This document shows positions 17,522-26,496 of a stretch of DNA of 64,000 nt, piece after piece. Both the position numbers and the translations under genes were made by a program. The DNA lies in NCBI GenBank assembly GCA_965221405.1, contig CBDCSE010000002.1:2604001-2668000 (forward strand). Reading direction: 5' to 3'. This DNA comes from JAPOUP01 sp965221405 (lineage in GTDB: Bacteria; Pseudomonadota; Alphaproteobacteria; Rhodobacterales; Rhodobacteraceae). A model generated the notes under the pieces. That model searched no databases. It had not been told where the DNA came from and saw only the letters and a list, made by a program, of their open reading frames with translations. Numbering within the stretch: the first letter of the stretch is position 1; every line of letters begins with the position of its first letter.

Positions 17522-19717
17522 GTGACGCCGTCCGCGCTGTTTGCCGAGGGTGATCCGGTTGCGGTCCAGATCACGCAGCCGCTTGACCGAACGCTCGATT
17601 ACGCCGCTCCGGCAGGTGGTTGTGTCACCGGCAGTTTCGTTGAGGTGCCGCTTGGGCCCCGCAGGGTCGTGGGTGTCGTGTGGGGGCGCGGGAGCGGAGA
17701 AATTGACCGGGCAAGAATCCGACCTGTCGTCCGGGCGCTCGATGTCGCGCCGATGCGCGCCGAAATGCGGGATTTCCTGATCCGCGCCGCGGGCTACACG
17801 CTGACCCCCATGCACGCCATGCTGGCCATGGCCTGTCGGTCCCCGGCGCTTGTCGATCCGTCGTCGACACGCAGGGTTTACCGGCGCGGAGAAGGATCGC
17901 CCGATCGCCTTACCGACGCACGTGAGCGCGTGCTCGCCGTGCTGGGTGAATTTGACGGGCTTGCGCTGACGCTCGCTGAACTCGCCCGTGCGGCTGGAGT
18001 TTCCCGGTCCGTCATCAAGGGTCTGGTCAGGCTGGGCGTGGTCAGCGAGGAGGAAAGTCCGCGCGACCTGCCGTATCCATGTCTTGATCCAACCCGGGCC
18101 GGCTATGAACTCTCGCCGGACCAGGCATGTGCGGCGGACGACCTACGTGGACGTGTTCGCGGCGGTGAATACGGCACCACCCTTCTCAGGGGGGTCACCG
18201 GCTCGGGCAAGACGGAAGTCTATCTCGAGGCAATCGCTGAATGCCTTGCACAGGAACGTCAGGCGTTGGTTCTACTGCCTGAAATCGCGCTGACGGCCGA
18301 ATTTCTCAAACGCGTCGAGCGGCGGTTTGGGGGAATGCCGGCGGAATGGCATTCCGGCCTCACCATGACCGAACGCCGCCGTGCCTGGCGCATGGTGGGA
18401 GAGCATGGAGCGCAGCTTGTTGTCGGTGCGCGTTCGGCGCTTTTCCTGCCCTTCCGTGATCTCGGCCTGATCGTGGTCGATGAGGAGCACGACACCTCCT
18501 ACAAGCAGGAGGACGGAGTGTCGTACAACGCACGTGACATGGCGGTGCTGCGCGCCTCGATCTGCTCGGCGCAGGTGATTCTGGCATCAGCCACCCCCTG
18601 TCTGGAAAGCTGGGTCAATGCCGAAACCGGCAAGTACCGGAAGCTTCAGCTCAGTAACCGCTTCGGCGCGGTGGATCTGCCGGAAATGCGCGCCGTGGAC
18701 ATGCGCGAGGAGAAACTCGCGCCACGTCACTGGGTTTCGCCGACGCTGCGGGACGCGGTCAGAGCGCGGCTCGACGCGGGCGAACAGGCGCTTCTGTTTC
18801 TGAACCGCCGTGGTTACGCGCCCGTCACGATCTGCCGCGCCTGTGGCCATCAGATAGAATGCGATCACTGTGACGCACGTATGGTCCAGCACCGCTTTAA
18901 CGATAGTCTTGTCTGCCATCGTTGCGGCGAGTCGAAACCGATTCCGTCCTCTTGCCCGTCATGCGGTGTCGAGAATCGTCTCGCCCCGGTCGGCCCGGGC
19001 GTTGAGAGGCTTTCCGAAGAGGCGGGGCAGCTGTTTCCCGACGCACGCATCGAGGTTCTCAGCTCCGATCTGTTCGGGTCGGCCCGGACGCTCAGGGCGC
19101 GTATGGCGGCGATCGCTGCCGGGGAGGCCGACATCATCATAGGAACCCAGCTGGTGGCGAAGGGACATGACTTTCCGCTGCTGACGCTGGTCGGGGTCAT
19201 CGACGCCGACCTCAGTGTGCATGGCTGTGACCTGCGCGCCGCGGAACGTACTTTTCAGCTGATGCGGCAGGTCGCCGGCCGCGCGGGCAGGCGCAACCGC
19301 CAGGGCGAGGCGCTCCTGCAGACATGGCAGCCGGAGCACGCCGTCATTCGGGCAATTCTCGCTGGAGACGAGGAGGACTTCTGGCGCACCGAGGCCGCCG
19401 GAAGAAGGGAGGCCGGTGTCCCGCCATACGGACGTTTCGCTGGAATCATTCTCAGCGGCACCGATGAAAAGGCCCTGTTCAGGATCGGCCGTTCCCTGGT
19501 GAGTGGCGCCGCGCCGCTCCGCGAGATAGGCGCTCGGGTCTACGGGCCGGCATCGGCTCCGGTGGCGCGTATCCGCGGGCGCCATCGCGTCCGGCTTCTG
19601 GTCAGGGCGGGCAAGTCAGCACCACTTCAGCGAGCGCTCTCGAGATGGGTGGACCAGGTAAGGCTTCCTTCCGGTTCCAGCCTGTCAATCGACATAGATC
19701 CGCAGACATTCTATTGA
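17522..19717 (+). CDS. priA: Primosomal helicase PriA
   Basis: 731 residues from GTG 17522. Restarts stalled replication forks by loading DnaB. Walker A is GVTGSGKT (224-231) and the DExH box is DEEH (320-323). Zinc-binding cysteine pairs follow in CRACGHQIECDHCDAR, CHRCGESK and CPSCG; IIIGTQLVAKGHDFP and RTFQLMRQVAGRAGR are helicase motifs V and VI. The N-terminal DNA-binding domain (PLDRTLDYAAP) is present, so the protein is full length. Divergent from fsa and convergent with the SDR gene. Confidence 0.95.
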   Translation: MTPSALFAEGDPVAVQITQPLDRTLDYAAPAGGCVTGSFVEVPLGPRRVVGVVWGRGSGEIDRARIRPVVRALDVAPMRAEMRDFLIRAAGYTLTPMHAMLAMACRSPALVDPSSTRRVYRRGEGSPDRLTDARERVLAVLGEFDGLALTLAELARAAGVSRSVIKGLVRLGVVSEEESPRDLPYPCLDPTRAGYELSPDQACAADDLRGRVRGGEYGTTLLRGVTGSGKTEVYLEAIAECLAQERQALVLLPEIALTAEFLKRVERRFGGMPAEWHSGLTMTERRRAWRMVGEHGAQLVVGARSALFLPFRDLGLIVVDEEHDTSYKQEDGVSYNARDMAVLRASICSAQVILASATPCLESWVNAETGKYRKLQLSNRFGAVDLPEMRAVDMREEKLAPRHWVSPTLRDAVRARLDAGEQALLFLNRRGYAPVTICRACGHQIECDHCDARMVQHRFNDSLVCHRCGESKPIPSSCPSCGVENRLAPVGPGVERLSEEAGQLFPDARIEVLSSDLFGSARTLRARMAAIAAGEADIIIGTQLVAKGHDFPLLTLVGVIDADLSVHGCDLRAAERTFQLMRQVAGRAGRRNRQGEALLQTWQPEHAVIRAILAGDEEDFWRTEAAGRREAGVPPYGRFAGIILSGTDEKALFRIGRSLVSGAAPLREIGARVYGPASAPVARIRGRHRVRLLVRAGKSAPLQRALSRWVDQVRLPSGSSLSIDIDPQTFY

Positions 19718-19933
19718 ATGCCCTCCACCCGGCGTGTCTTGTGCAGAAGCGGTCTGCGGGGGGCGATCGTGCGCGGTGATGCGCAACGCGGGTGAGTGGA
19801 TGCCTGGTCCCATGATGACGCCGTATGAAGGGGGCGGTGGGTCCGCCTGAACGTCCCCACCAAGCACTGAGAGGCATCTCCGCTGCCGTGAAGTCCCTGA
19901 GATGGTCTTCGGAGAGGTGAATCGACGCTGTGG

Positions 19934-20584
19934 CTAGCCGAGAGGGCTGTCAAGCAGTCGTATCGCCTCTTCCCTGGGGGTGGCAAGCGTCGAGCGGTCC
20001 TCGCCGGGAAAGAAGCGGGCCCTGGTTGCCGTTGACATGGGATTGGGCGTGATCACATGGATTGCGGGACCCAGACGGGCCGTCTCGGCCGACCATGCCC
20101 GGGCGAGCGCGATCTGCGCGGTCTTGGTCGCGGCATAGGCACCGAAAAATTTCTCCGAGACATGCGGATCATCGAAGAATACCGCCCGGGATCCCTTCCC
20201 CTTCAATAGTGGCGCGACCATCGGAATCAATGTGGCGGTGGCGGTTGCGTTGGTCGCGATGGAGAGTCGCCAGTCACCGGCGTCGATATGGTCCACCGGC
20301 GATAATGGTGGCGCATGGATCGCCGCATGGATCCACAGATCCAGCTTACCCCAGCGCTCATGGATCGAATGGCAGAGATGCGCCATGGCATCGGCCTGCG
20401 TGATATCCATGGGTGCGAGTGTCGCGCTGCCTCCACTTGCCTTGATGCGGTCATCGAGTTCCTCGAGCGCACCAACGGTACGGGCCACGGCTATGGGATG
20501 GTGGCTTGTCGCCAACGCCTCCGCGAAGGCTGCGCCAAGACCGCGCGAGGCGCCGGTGACAAGGGCAATCCGTAAGTCCGTCAT
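19934..20584 (-). CDS. Short-chain dehydrogenase/reductase
   Basis: 216 residues. The NAD(P)-binding motif is TGASRGLGAAF (TGxxxGxG) at residues 10-20 and the catalytic pair is Y149xxxK in GAYAATKTAQIA. In the usual NNAG position the protein has IHAAIHAPP, a shift from the standard motif. The substrate is unknown; the gene often accompanies purF and cvpA in related bacteria. It is 89 bases from the divergent bioY gene. Confidence 0.85.
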   Translation of the reverse strand: MTDLRIALVTGASRGLGAAFAEALATSHHPIAVARTVGALEELDDRIKASGGSATLAPMDITQADAMAHLCHSIHERWGKLDLWIHAAIHAPPLSPVDHIDAGDWRLSIATNATATATLIPMVAPLLKGKGSRAVFFDDPHVSEKFFGAYAATKTAQIALARAWSAETARLGPAIHVITPNPMSTATRARFFPGEDRSTLATPREEAIRLLDSPLG

Positions 20585-20673
20585 CTCCGGGCGTCTTTAT
20601 CCAGGATTAACGGCGACAGTCAATCTTGACAGAATTGCATGCCTTCGTGATATAGCGCATAAGCCATTTTTTC

Positions 20674-21252
20674 ATGATCCAGGAGAGTCAAGTGACGCTG
20701 TCCCGTGCTTTTTTTCCCGAGATGTCGTGGCCGGCCCAGCTGCTGCTGGTGCTGGCTGGAACCGCGCTCATCGCCATTTCGGCGCAGATCGCCGTTCCGA
20801 TGTTTCCCGTGCCGATGACCTTGCAGACCCTGGCGGTCCTCGTGGTCGGTCTCGCTTACGGTGCGCGGCTTGGGACCATCACGTTGCTCACGTACCTTGC
20901 CGAGGGTGCCGCGGGCCTTCCGGTATTCGCCAACGGAAACGCCGACCTGCCTTACATGATGGGACCGACGGGCGGTTTTCTGGTCGGTTTCGTGATCATG
21001 GCGTTCCTGGCGGGATATGCCGCCGACCGTCGCCTGACGGTAGGGATTGTTTCCACGTCGGCGGTAACGTTGCTTATATCGGCGCTGCTCTACGTTCCCG
21101 GGTTGATTTGGCCATTGGTCGCAATGGGCAAGACCCTGGATGCGCTCTGGCTTCACTGGATGTCACCGTTCCTCGTCGGTGACGCCGTAAAGGCGGTGCT
21201 TGCGGCTCTTGTCATGACCGGCGGCTGGGCGGTGGTGCGCCGCCGCTCCTGA
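20674..21252 (+). CDS. bioY: BioY, biotin transporter S component
   Basis: 192 residues, about six membrane segments. Binds biotin in the membrane as the substrate component of an ECF transporter or acts alone. The family signature PMFPVPMTLQTLAVLVVGLAYG (about residues 46-67) and the glycine-rich MGPTGGFLVGFVIMAFLAG are clear. No EcfA or EcfT genes are adjacent. ATG 20674 is used; a GTG six codons later is an alternative. I see no clear BioR-type operator upstream. Confidence 0.9.
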   Translation: MIQESQVTLSRAFFPEMSWPAQLLLVLAGTALIAISAQIAVPMFPVPMTLQTLAVLVVGLAYGARLGTITLLTYLAEGAAGLPVFANGNADLPYMMGPTGGFLVGFVIMAFLAGYAADRRLTVGIVSTSAVTLLISALLYVPGLIWPLVAMGKTLDALWLHWMSPFLVGDAVKAVLAALVMTGGWAVVRRRS

Positions 21253-21412
21253 TCTCCGTTCGTGCGTCCGGTCGTTGGATGTATCCGGGATTTCTCCCAT
21301 TGACGGTTTCGTCGCCTTACAGGGTGTGCCGGGCCGTCGGGATCCGGTGATCGGGTCTCCGGACGGTTCCGGGATCGGGCGGTGTCCGGGAGAGGTTGGA
21401 CCGCAACTCGGT

Positions 21413-22900
21413 TTAGGCGACCTCCGTCGTCTCGACTCCGTCCTCGATCATTTTCGGGGTCCTTATCGGATATTCGCCGGAGAAACATGCGTCGCAGTAC
21501 TGCGGTCTCCGGGGATCCCGCCCGCCCGGCTGACCGACGGCCCTGTAGAGTCCGTCCAGTGAAATGAACCTGAGACTGTCAACGCCGAGATGCTCACGCA
21601 TTTCATCCTCGTTCATGCCCGCGGCCAGAAGCATGTCCCGTTGGGGCGTGTCGACACCGTAGAAGCAGGGCCATGCGGTTGGTGGTGAGGCGATTCGGAA
21701 ATGAACCTCCCTGGCGCCCGCGTCGATGACCATGTCCTTGATCTTTCGGCTTGTGGTGCCGCGGACAACCGAGTCATCGACAAGAACCACGCGCCTGTCC
21801 CTTACAAGCGCTCGGTTGACGTTGAGCTTGAGCCGTACGCCCATGTTGCGGATCTGGTCAGTGGGTTCGATAAAGGTCCGGCCGACGTACTGGTTGCGGA
21901 TGATTCCCATTGCGTAAGGAATCCGCGACGCCTGGCTGTATCCGATCGCGGCAGGTGTGCCGCTGTCGGGTACCGGACAGATCAGATCGGCATCCACATG
22001 CGCTTCCCGCGCGAGTTCCGCACCGATCCTGTGCCGTGTCGTGTAGACCGATTGGCCACCCAGAATGGAGTCAGGCCTGCTGAAATAAACATACTCAAAA
22101 AGACAGAACCGTGGCCTGCGTTTCCCAAACGGCCTGAAGCTTTCAAAGCCCGTTCCCGTGATCACCAACATTTCGCCCGGCTCGATCTCGCGAACGAACT
22201 CGGCGCCAATGATATCAAATGCGCAGGTCTCCGACGACAGCGTCCAGCCATCGCCGATCCTTCCAAGCATCAACGGGCGGACTCCATGTGGATCCCGTAG
22301 ACCGATGAGTTTGGTACGTGTCATCGCGACAATGGAGAAGGCGCCCTCAACCTGGCGCAAGGCATCCATTATCCGCTCAGGTATGGTGCGTCCGTGTGAT
22401 CGCGCCATCAGGTGGATTATGCATTCGCTGTCGGTGGAAGACTGGAATATCGAACCCCGCTCGACGAGTTCGCGTCTAAGTCCGATCGCGTTGGTGATGT
22501 TGCCGTTATGCGCGATCGCGGCACCTCCCAGGGAGAACTCGCCAAAGAATGGCTGAACGTCGCGAATCGCGGTGCTGCCTTTCGTGCCGGCCGTTGAATA
22601 GCGTACATGGCCGATGGCTAACGTTCCCGGCAGGGATTCCATCAGGGAGGTTCTGGTGAAGTGATCACGGACATAACCGAAGCGGCGCACCGAGTTAAAC
22701 CCCGCTTCCGGGCTGTGGCTCACGATGCCGCAGGCTTCCTGCCCGCGATGCTGCAGGGCATGCAGCCCGAGCGCCACAAAATTCGCCGCCTCAGGTCCGA
22801 TAACACCGAAGACACCGCATTCCTCGCGAAGTCTGTCGCCATCGAACGGATTGACGGCAACGTGTTTCGCGGGCGCATGGCTTTCGGGAGTTTCGGGCAT
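21413..22900 (-). CDS. purF: Amidophosphoribosyltransferase PurF
   Basis: 495 residues. First committed step of purine synthesis: PRPP plus glutamine to phosphoribosylamine. A short propeptide ends at E27 and C28 (REECGVFGV) becomes the N-terminal nucleophile after processing. GHVRYSTAG and AHNGNITN belong to the glutaminase domain, and VVLVDDSVVRGTTSRKI is the PRPP loop of the transferase domain. Downstream of cvpA on the same strand, the classic cvpA-purF order. Full length. Confidence 0.95.
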   Translation of the reverse strand: MPETPESHAPAKHVAVNPFDGDRLREECGVFGVIGPEAANFVALGLHALQHRGQEACGIVSHSPEAGFNSVRRFGYVRDHFTRTSLMESLPGTLAIGHVRYSTAGTKGSTAIRDVQPFFGEFSLGGAAIAHNGNITNAIGLRRELVERGSIFQSSTDSECIIHLMARSHGRTIPERIMDALRQVEGAFSIVAMTRTKLIGLRDPHGVRPLMLGRIGDGWTLSSETCAFDIIGAEFVREIEPGEMLVITGTGFESFRPFGKRRPRFCLFEYVYFSRPDSILGGQSVYTTRHRIGAELAREAHVDADLICPVPDSGTPAAIGYSQASRIPYAMGIIRNQYVGRTFIEPTDQIRNMGVRLKLNVNRALVRDRRVVLVDDSVVRGTTSRKIKDMVIDAGAREVHFRIASPPTAWPCFYGVDTPQRDMLLAAGMNEDEMREHLGVDSLRFISLDGLYRAVGQPGGRDPRRPQYCDACFSGEYPIRTPKMIEDGVETTEVA

Positions 22901-23123
22901 TTCAGTTGGCCTCCGGATCGGAATTCAGGGGGTCATGCATGGACGTACCGAAAGCCATGCGCGGGACGATGCGGGCGCTGGGTCGCGGATATGGGCGCGG
23001 TGGCGGGCCTGTAGACCAGACCGGGGCGCCATCGTGGGGATGGGCCGGGGGAGGGTGGGTGATGGTGACGACAGGCCCGACCGCCGGCACGACTGGAGAC
23101 GGGGTCCTGTGGAGAGTGGGTTG

Positions 23124-23678
23124 TCAGGCACCGCAGGCCCCGAGCAACTGTTCGTAATGGCCGTGGATCCATCCCGGGGCCTGATCCGTTACACGGCTGT
23201 CAAGCAGATGCCTGACGTCGTCGAATAATCCGGTGGTTATACTGTCCTCGACGGCTGGAAGCGCATCATCGAAGCCTACGAGGTCATACACGACCAGAAG
23301 AACGGCGACGAGGAGGAATCCGCGCACGGCGCCGAACAGGAAACCCGCGCCCTGGTCAATTCCGTTCAGGGCGGAGCGCCGGACAGCTGATGACAGCAGG
23401 GGGGTGAAGACCGACAGGACGACGAGGGAAATGGCGAAAACGGCGGCGAACGCGAAGAGAGTGGATAATTCGCAGCTATCCCGCAGGTAATCGCCCAAAG
23501 CCGGGATTTCCCGAACCAGCGGTTCGGCCGCCGGAGCGAGGAAATACGCGACGAACGCGGCGGCCACCCATCCGAGAATCGCCATCGTCTCGCGTATGAA
23601 GCCCCGTGAATAGGCGAGCAGCGCCGAGACAAGCACGACTGCGGCCACCGCTCCGTCTACGACCGTAAAGCTTCCCAT
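23124..23678 (-). CDS. cvpA: CvpA-family inner membrane protein
   Basis: 184 residues. Begins with a membrane segment (TVVDGAVAAVVLVSALLAYSRG), then FIRETMAILGWVAAAFVAYF, and two more toward the centre, including GAVRGFLLVAVLLVVYDLVG. This is the layout of CvpA/colicin V production proteins, whose role in envelope function is poorly defined. It lies between radA (31-base gap) and purF (223-base gap), all on the same strand. Confidence 0.88.
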   Translation of the reverse strand: MGSFTVVDGAVAAVVLVSALLAYSRGFIRETMAILGWVAAAFVAYFLAPAAEPLVREIPALGDYLRDSCELSTLFAFAAVFAISLVVLSVFTPLLSSAVRRSALNGIDQGAGFLFGAVRGFLLVAVLLVVYDLVGFDDALPAVEDSITTGLFDDVRHLLDSRVTDQAPGWIHGHYEQLLGACGA

Positions 23679-23709
23679 ATCCGCGCTTCGCTCCCAATCC
23701 TGTGGTCAG

Positions 23710-25074
23710 TCAATCCACACTGAACGTCTCGTCAACGACCTGGGCCAGGTCAGCCATTGACCTGACGAGCATCTCCGGTCCGGAGCCAGTGTCGCCCGGG
23801 GTAGGAACAATTGCGGTGGTGAAACCAAGTTTCCTTGCCTCTTTCAACCTGTTTTCCGTCTGGGCCACCGGTCGCAGCGCCCCGGACAGGCTGATTTCGC
23901 CGAACACGACGGTATTCTCGTCCAGCGCGGTGTCCTGGCGGGCCGAAAGCAGCGCGGTGGCCACCGCCAGATCGGCGGCGGGCTCGGTAACCTTCATGCC
24001 GCCGGCGACATTGAGATAGACGTCGAGTCCCATGAATGAGACGCCGCAGCGGGCTTCCAGAACCGCGAGGATCATCGCCAGCCTGCCACTGTCCCAGCCA
24101 ATCACCGCACGGCGGGGTTGTGCATGCGGTGAGGGTGCGACGAGTGCCTGGAATTCGACAAGGACCGGACGTGTGCCTTCAATGCCGGCGAACACGACCG
24201 AGCCCGGCACTGGTCTGCTGCGGTCGCCCAGAAACATCGCGGAGGGGTTCGGGACCTCCGCAAGCCCGCCGCCGGTCATCTCGAAAACGCCGATCTCGTG
24301 AGCCGGACCGAAACGGTTCTTTACGGCACGGAGTATACGGAAGTGGTGGCTGCGTTCGCCCTCGAAGTAAAGCACCGTGTCAACCATGTGCTCGACAACG
24401 CGTGGGCCCGCGATCTGCCCGTCCTTTGTTACATGTCCCACAAGGATGACGGCGCAACCCTGCCGTTTGGCGAACGCGGTCAGTTCCTGGGAGGCGGTGC
24501 GGACCTGGGCGATGGAGCCCGGGGCGCTCTTCACGTGATCCACCCACATCGTCTGGATGGAGTCGATGACCGCGAGTTCGGGGGCTTCGGCCTCCAGGGT
24601 TATGAGGATGTCATGCAGATTTGTCTCCGCGGCCAGAATGACGGGCGCTCCGGATAGGCCAAGGCGTTCGGCGCGAAGACATATCTGTGCGGGGGCTTCC
24701 TCTCCGGAAATATAGAGCGACTTTCGATCCATGCGCGCGAAGCTGGATGCAGCTTGCAGAAGCAGTGTGGACTTTCCGATACCGGGGTCACCGCCGACGA
24801 GGACAGCGCTCGCGGGAACAAGGCCGCCACCAAGTGTCCGGTCAAGCTCGACAATCCCGAATGCGTTGCGGGGCGGCGGGCTTTCGGCCGCGGCGAGACT
24901 GGTCAGCGGGATCTTGCTGCTCCGGGCCTTCCTGGACAACTTGCCCGTGCGGGCGATGCCCAGCGGTTTATCCTCTACGATCGTGTTCCATTCACCGCAT
25001 GCGTCGCAGCAACCGGACCATTTGCTATGTGAACTGCGGCAGGCGGTACAGATAAACGTGGGCGTTTTAGGCAT
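23710..25074 (-). CDS. radA: DNA repair protein RadA
   Basis: 454 residues from ATG 25074 (MPKTPTFICTAC). A RecA-like ATPase that drives branch migration during recombination. The N-terminal zinc finger is CTAC-x8-CCDAC, Walker A is GGDPGIGKSTLL, the RadA-specific motif is KNRFG, and the C-terminal Lon-like domain contains GLDVYLNVAGGMKVTEPAADLA. First gene of the radA-cvpA-purF run. In related genomes alr often lies upstream; here foreign DNA intervenes. Confidence 0.95.
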   Translation of the reverse strand: MPKTPTFICTACRSSHSKWSGCCDACGEWNTIVEDKPLGIARTGKLSRKARSSKIPLTSLAAAESPPPRNAFGIVELDRTLGGGLVPASAVLVGGDPGIGKSTLLLQAASSFARMDRKSLYISGEEAPAQICLRAERLGLSGAPVILAAETNLHDILITLEAEAPELAVIDSIQTMWVDHVKSAPGSIAQVRTASQELTAFAKRQGCAVILVGHVTKDGQIAGPRVVEHMVDTVLYFEGERSHHFRILRAVKNRFGPAHEIGVFEMTGGGLAEVPNPSAMFLGDRSRPVPGSVVFAGIEGTRPVLVEFQALVAPSPHAQPRRAVIGWDSGRLAMILAVLEARCGVSFMGLDVYLNVAGGMKVTEPAADLAVATALLSARQDTALDENTVVFGEISLSGALRPVAQTENRLKEARKLGFTTAIVPTPGDTGSGPEMLVRSMADLAQVVDETFSVD

Positions 25075-25609
25075 ACTGGAGACATGCCTGCCCATCTGTC
25101 CATAATCAAGGAAGACTTTGTCGCTGTCCGATGGAGAGGCTCTTCGAATGGCGAATTCTTTCCGTGAATCATTCGCCCGGAGCGTGGTCCCCCTTTCTGC
25201 CGATTGTTGTTGATGGTGCTGTCCCGACGGGATCGAGCGGGCTGTATGGTCCTCGATAGCCAGATGGATTGCCCGCAGTCGGTGGCGGCAGTCGCGGTAC
25301 CTGTGTTTGGGGGCCAGTTCACTGCTCGGCTGCGTGGTCGGTGCGCGAAACCATGACTTTCGCGGTCAGGCCGTTCTCCTTCCGCTTGTTTCCAGACACA
25401 GGATACAGGACGACAGTGCCGATCACAGGTGGAACCATGGAGTGAAACGCGGCCATGAGTTCCCGTGCAGTTCGTGAGTCTTTACTGATTTGGATCGAAA
25501 TGATAGGGGATTGACTGTTCATCTTTGGGCCAAGGGAAAGTCCCTTTGCCGAATTAAGGGGGCATTATGCTTTGGCGGTTGGCTTGACTTGTAACAAGGA
25601 ACCGTTGTT
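25075..25609. other. Region between radA and the TIR gene
   Basis: This stretch contains one doubtful small open frame (25319-25522, minus). Nothing else recognisable; it must hold the radA promoter and that of the divergent TIR gene. Confidence 0.4.
25319..25522 (-). CDS. Possible small hypothetical protein
   Basis: 67 codons from ATG 25522. The composition (SPIISIQISKDSRTARELMAAF, VPPVIGTVVLYPVSG) is more protein-like than the shadow frames around it. No good ribosome site and no recognised family. It is divergent from the TIR gene, a place where a regulator could sit. Weak call. Confidence 0.3.
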   Translation of the reverse strand: MNSQSPIISIQISKDSRTARELMAAFHSMVPPVIGTVVLYPVSGNKRKENGLTAKVMVSRTDHAAEQ

Positions 25610-26020
25610 GTGAGAACACACAACCTGCTCGTTAGTCATTCGTGGAGCCACTCAGGTCACTACGGCAATCCTGTCGCTCTGCTGAGAGAAAAATCTTTCC
25701 GTTCACGGAACTACCCGGTTCACATCAAGGATGACCCAATCCATCATACCAGTTCGGATAAGGATCTTAATGAGGCGATCAGGGCATATACGGCACCCTT
25801 CGGCGTTGTCCTTATACTGGCTGGGGTGTACGCTTCATGCAGCAGGTGGATCGACATCCAGATTGGCTTGGCACAAGAAGGATTTGTGTATTCCAGACCC
25901 ATCATTGCAATGGAGCCTTGGGGAAGCGAAAGAACCTCGATAGGGGTCAAGAATGCTGATTGTATTGTGAAATGGCGGGCTGACCCGGTGATGGCCGCTA
26001 TTCGGGATCTGGTAAAATGA
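25610..26020 (+). CDS. TIR-like (DUF1863/MTH538-type) domain protein
   Basis: 136 residues from GTG 25610, with AAGGA nine bases upstream. LLVSHSWSHSGHYGNPVALL, RNYPVHIKDDPIHHT, PFGVVLILAGVYA, SRWIDIQIGLAQ and RPIIAMEPWGSERTS follow the flavodoxin-like fold of the TIR class that includes the Thoeris effector-signal protein ThsB. Where relatives usually have Glu in the helix after SxWI (pattern WIxxEI), this protein has Q84, so NAD-consuming activity is in doubt. The stop overlaps the next start (ATGA). Probably the sensor or signal part of a small defence operon, by inference. Confidence 0.75.
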   Translation: MRTHNLLVSHSWSHSGHYGNPVALLREKSFRSRNYPVHIKDDPIHHTSSDKDLNEAIRAYTAPFGVVLILAGVYASCSRWIDIQIGLAQEGFVYSRPIIAMEPWGSERTSIGVKNADCIVKWRADPVMAAIRDLVK

Positions 26021-26496
26021 CGGAGCCTTCGCCAGCCGAATTTCTGGAAATCTACAAACTCCATGCAGAGCTCGCTGACAGAGTCAGCCACAGACGTGAG
26101 GCGGCGAACCGACTGCATCTCGGTCTTCTTTCCGGTCTTGGTTTGTTTGCGGGCGTCTTTGCCGATTTCGGTATCACGGAATCCCTGACCTACTTCGTGT
26201 TCTTGGCCGTGGGAATACTTGGTGCGTTAATCTCTCTTTCCTGGTGGGTCGTGATAAGGTCCTACCGTCAACTCAACACCGGCAAATTCAAGACGCTGGA
26301 TGAACTTGAGGACAAGATTGCGTTTGCCTTTTTCAGGCGGGAGTGGGAGATTCTGGGCAAAGGAAAAAAGCGGAACCGTTATTGGAAGCTCACAGCGGTT
26401 GAGACTTTTCTTCCCCCCGGCGTTGCGCTTTCCGCGCCCTCCGACCCCCCTGATTCCGCGCGGGAACGGGCTCGGTCCCTTTGGATCCGAACCTAA
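26017..26496 (+). pseudogene. RipA-like two-span membrane protein, 3' end replaced by an IS30-type element
   Basis: Coding continues normally to about residue 133: YKLHAELADRVSHRREAANR, membrane segments near 34-52 and 58-80, then IRSYRQLNTGKFKTLDELE and YWKLTAVETFLP. This is the layout of the small RipA-like octameric membrane proteins that sit beside TIR genes. From about 26416 the frame runs into IS30-type DNA (GVALSAPSDPPDSARERAR), so perhaps the last 20-30 native residues are lost. The TIR and membrane genes are translationally coupled. It may be nonfunctional or still partly active. Confidence 0.6.

Noticed and set aside
20585..20673. BioR operator upstream of bioY
   Set aside because: No sequence close to the known TTATMKATAA-type site could be read.
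22901..23123. Small gene or purine riboswitch between cvpA and purF
   Set aside because: Short frames have no protein-like content, and no conserved riboswitch core could be recognised.
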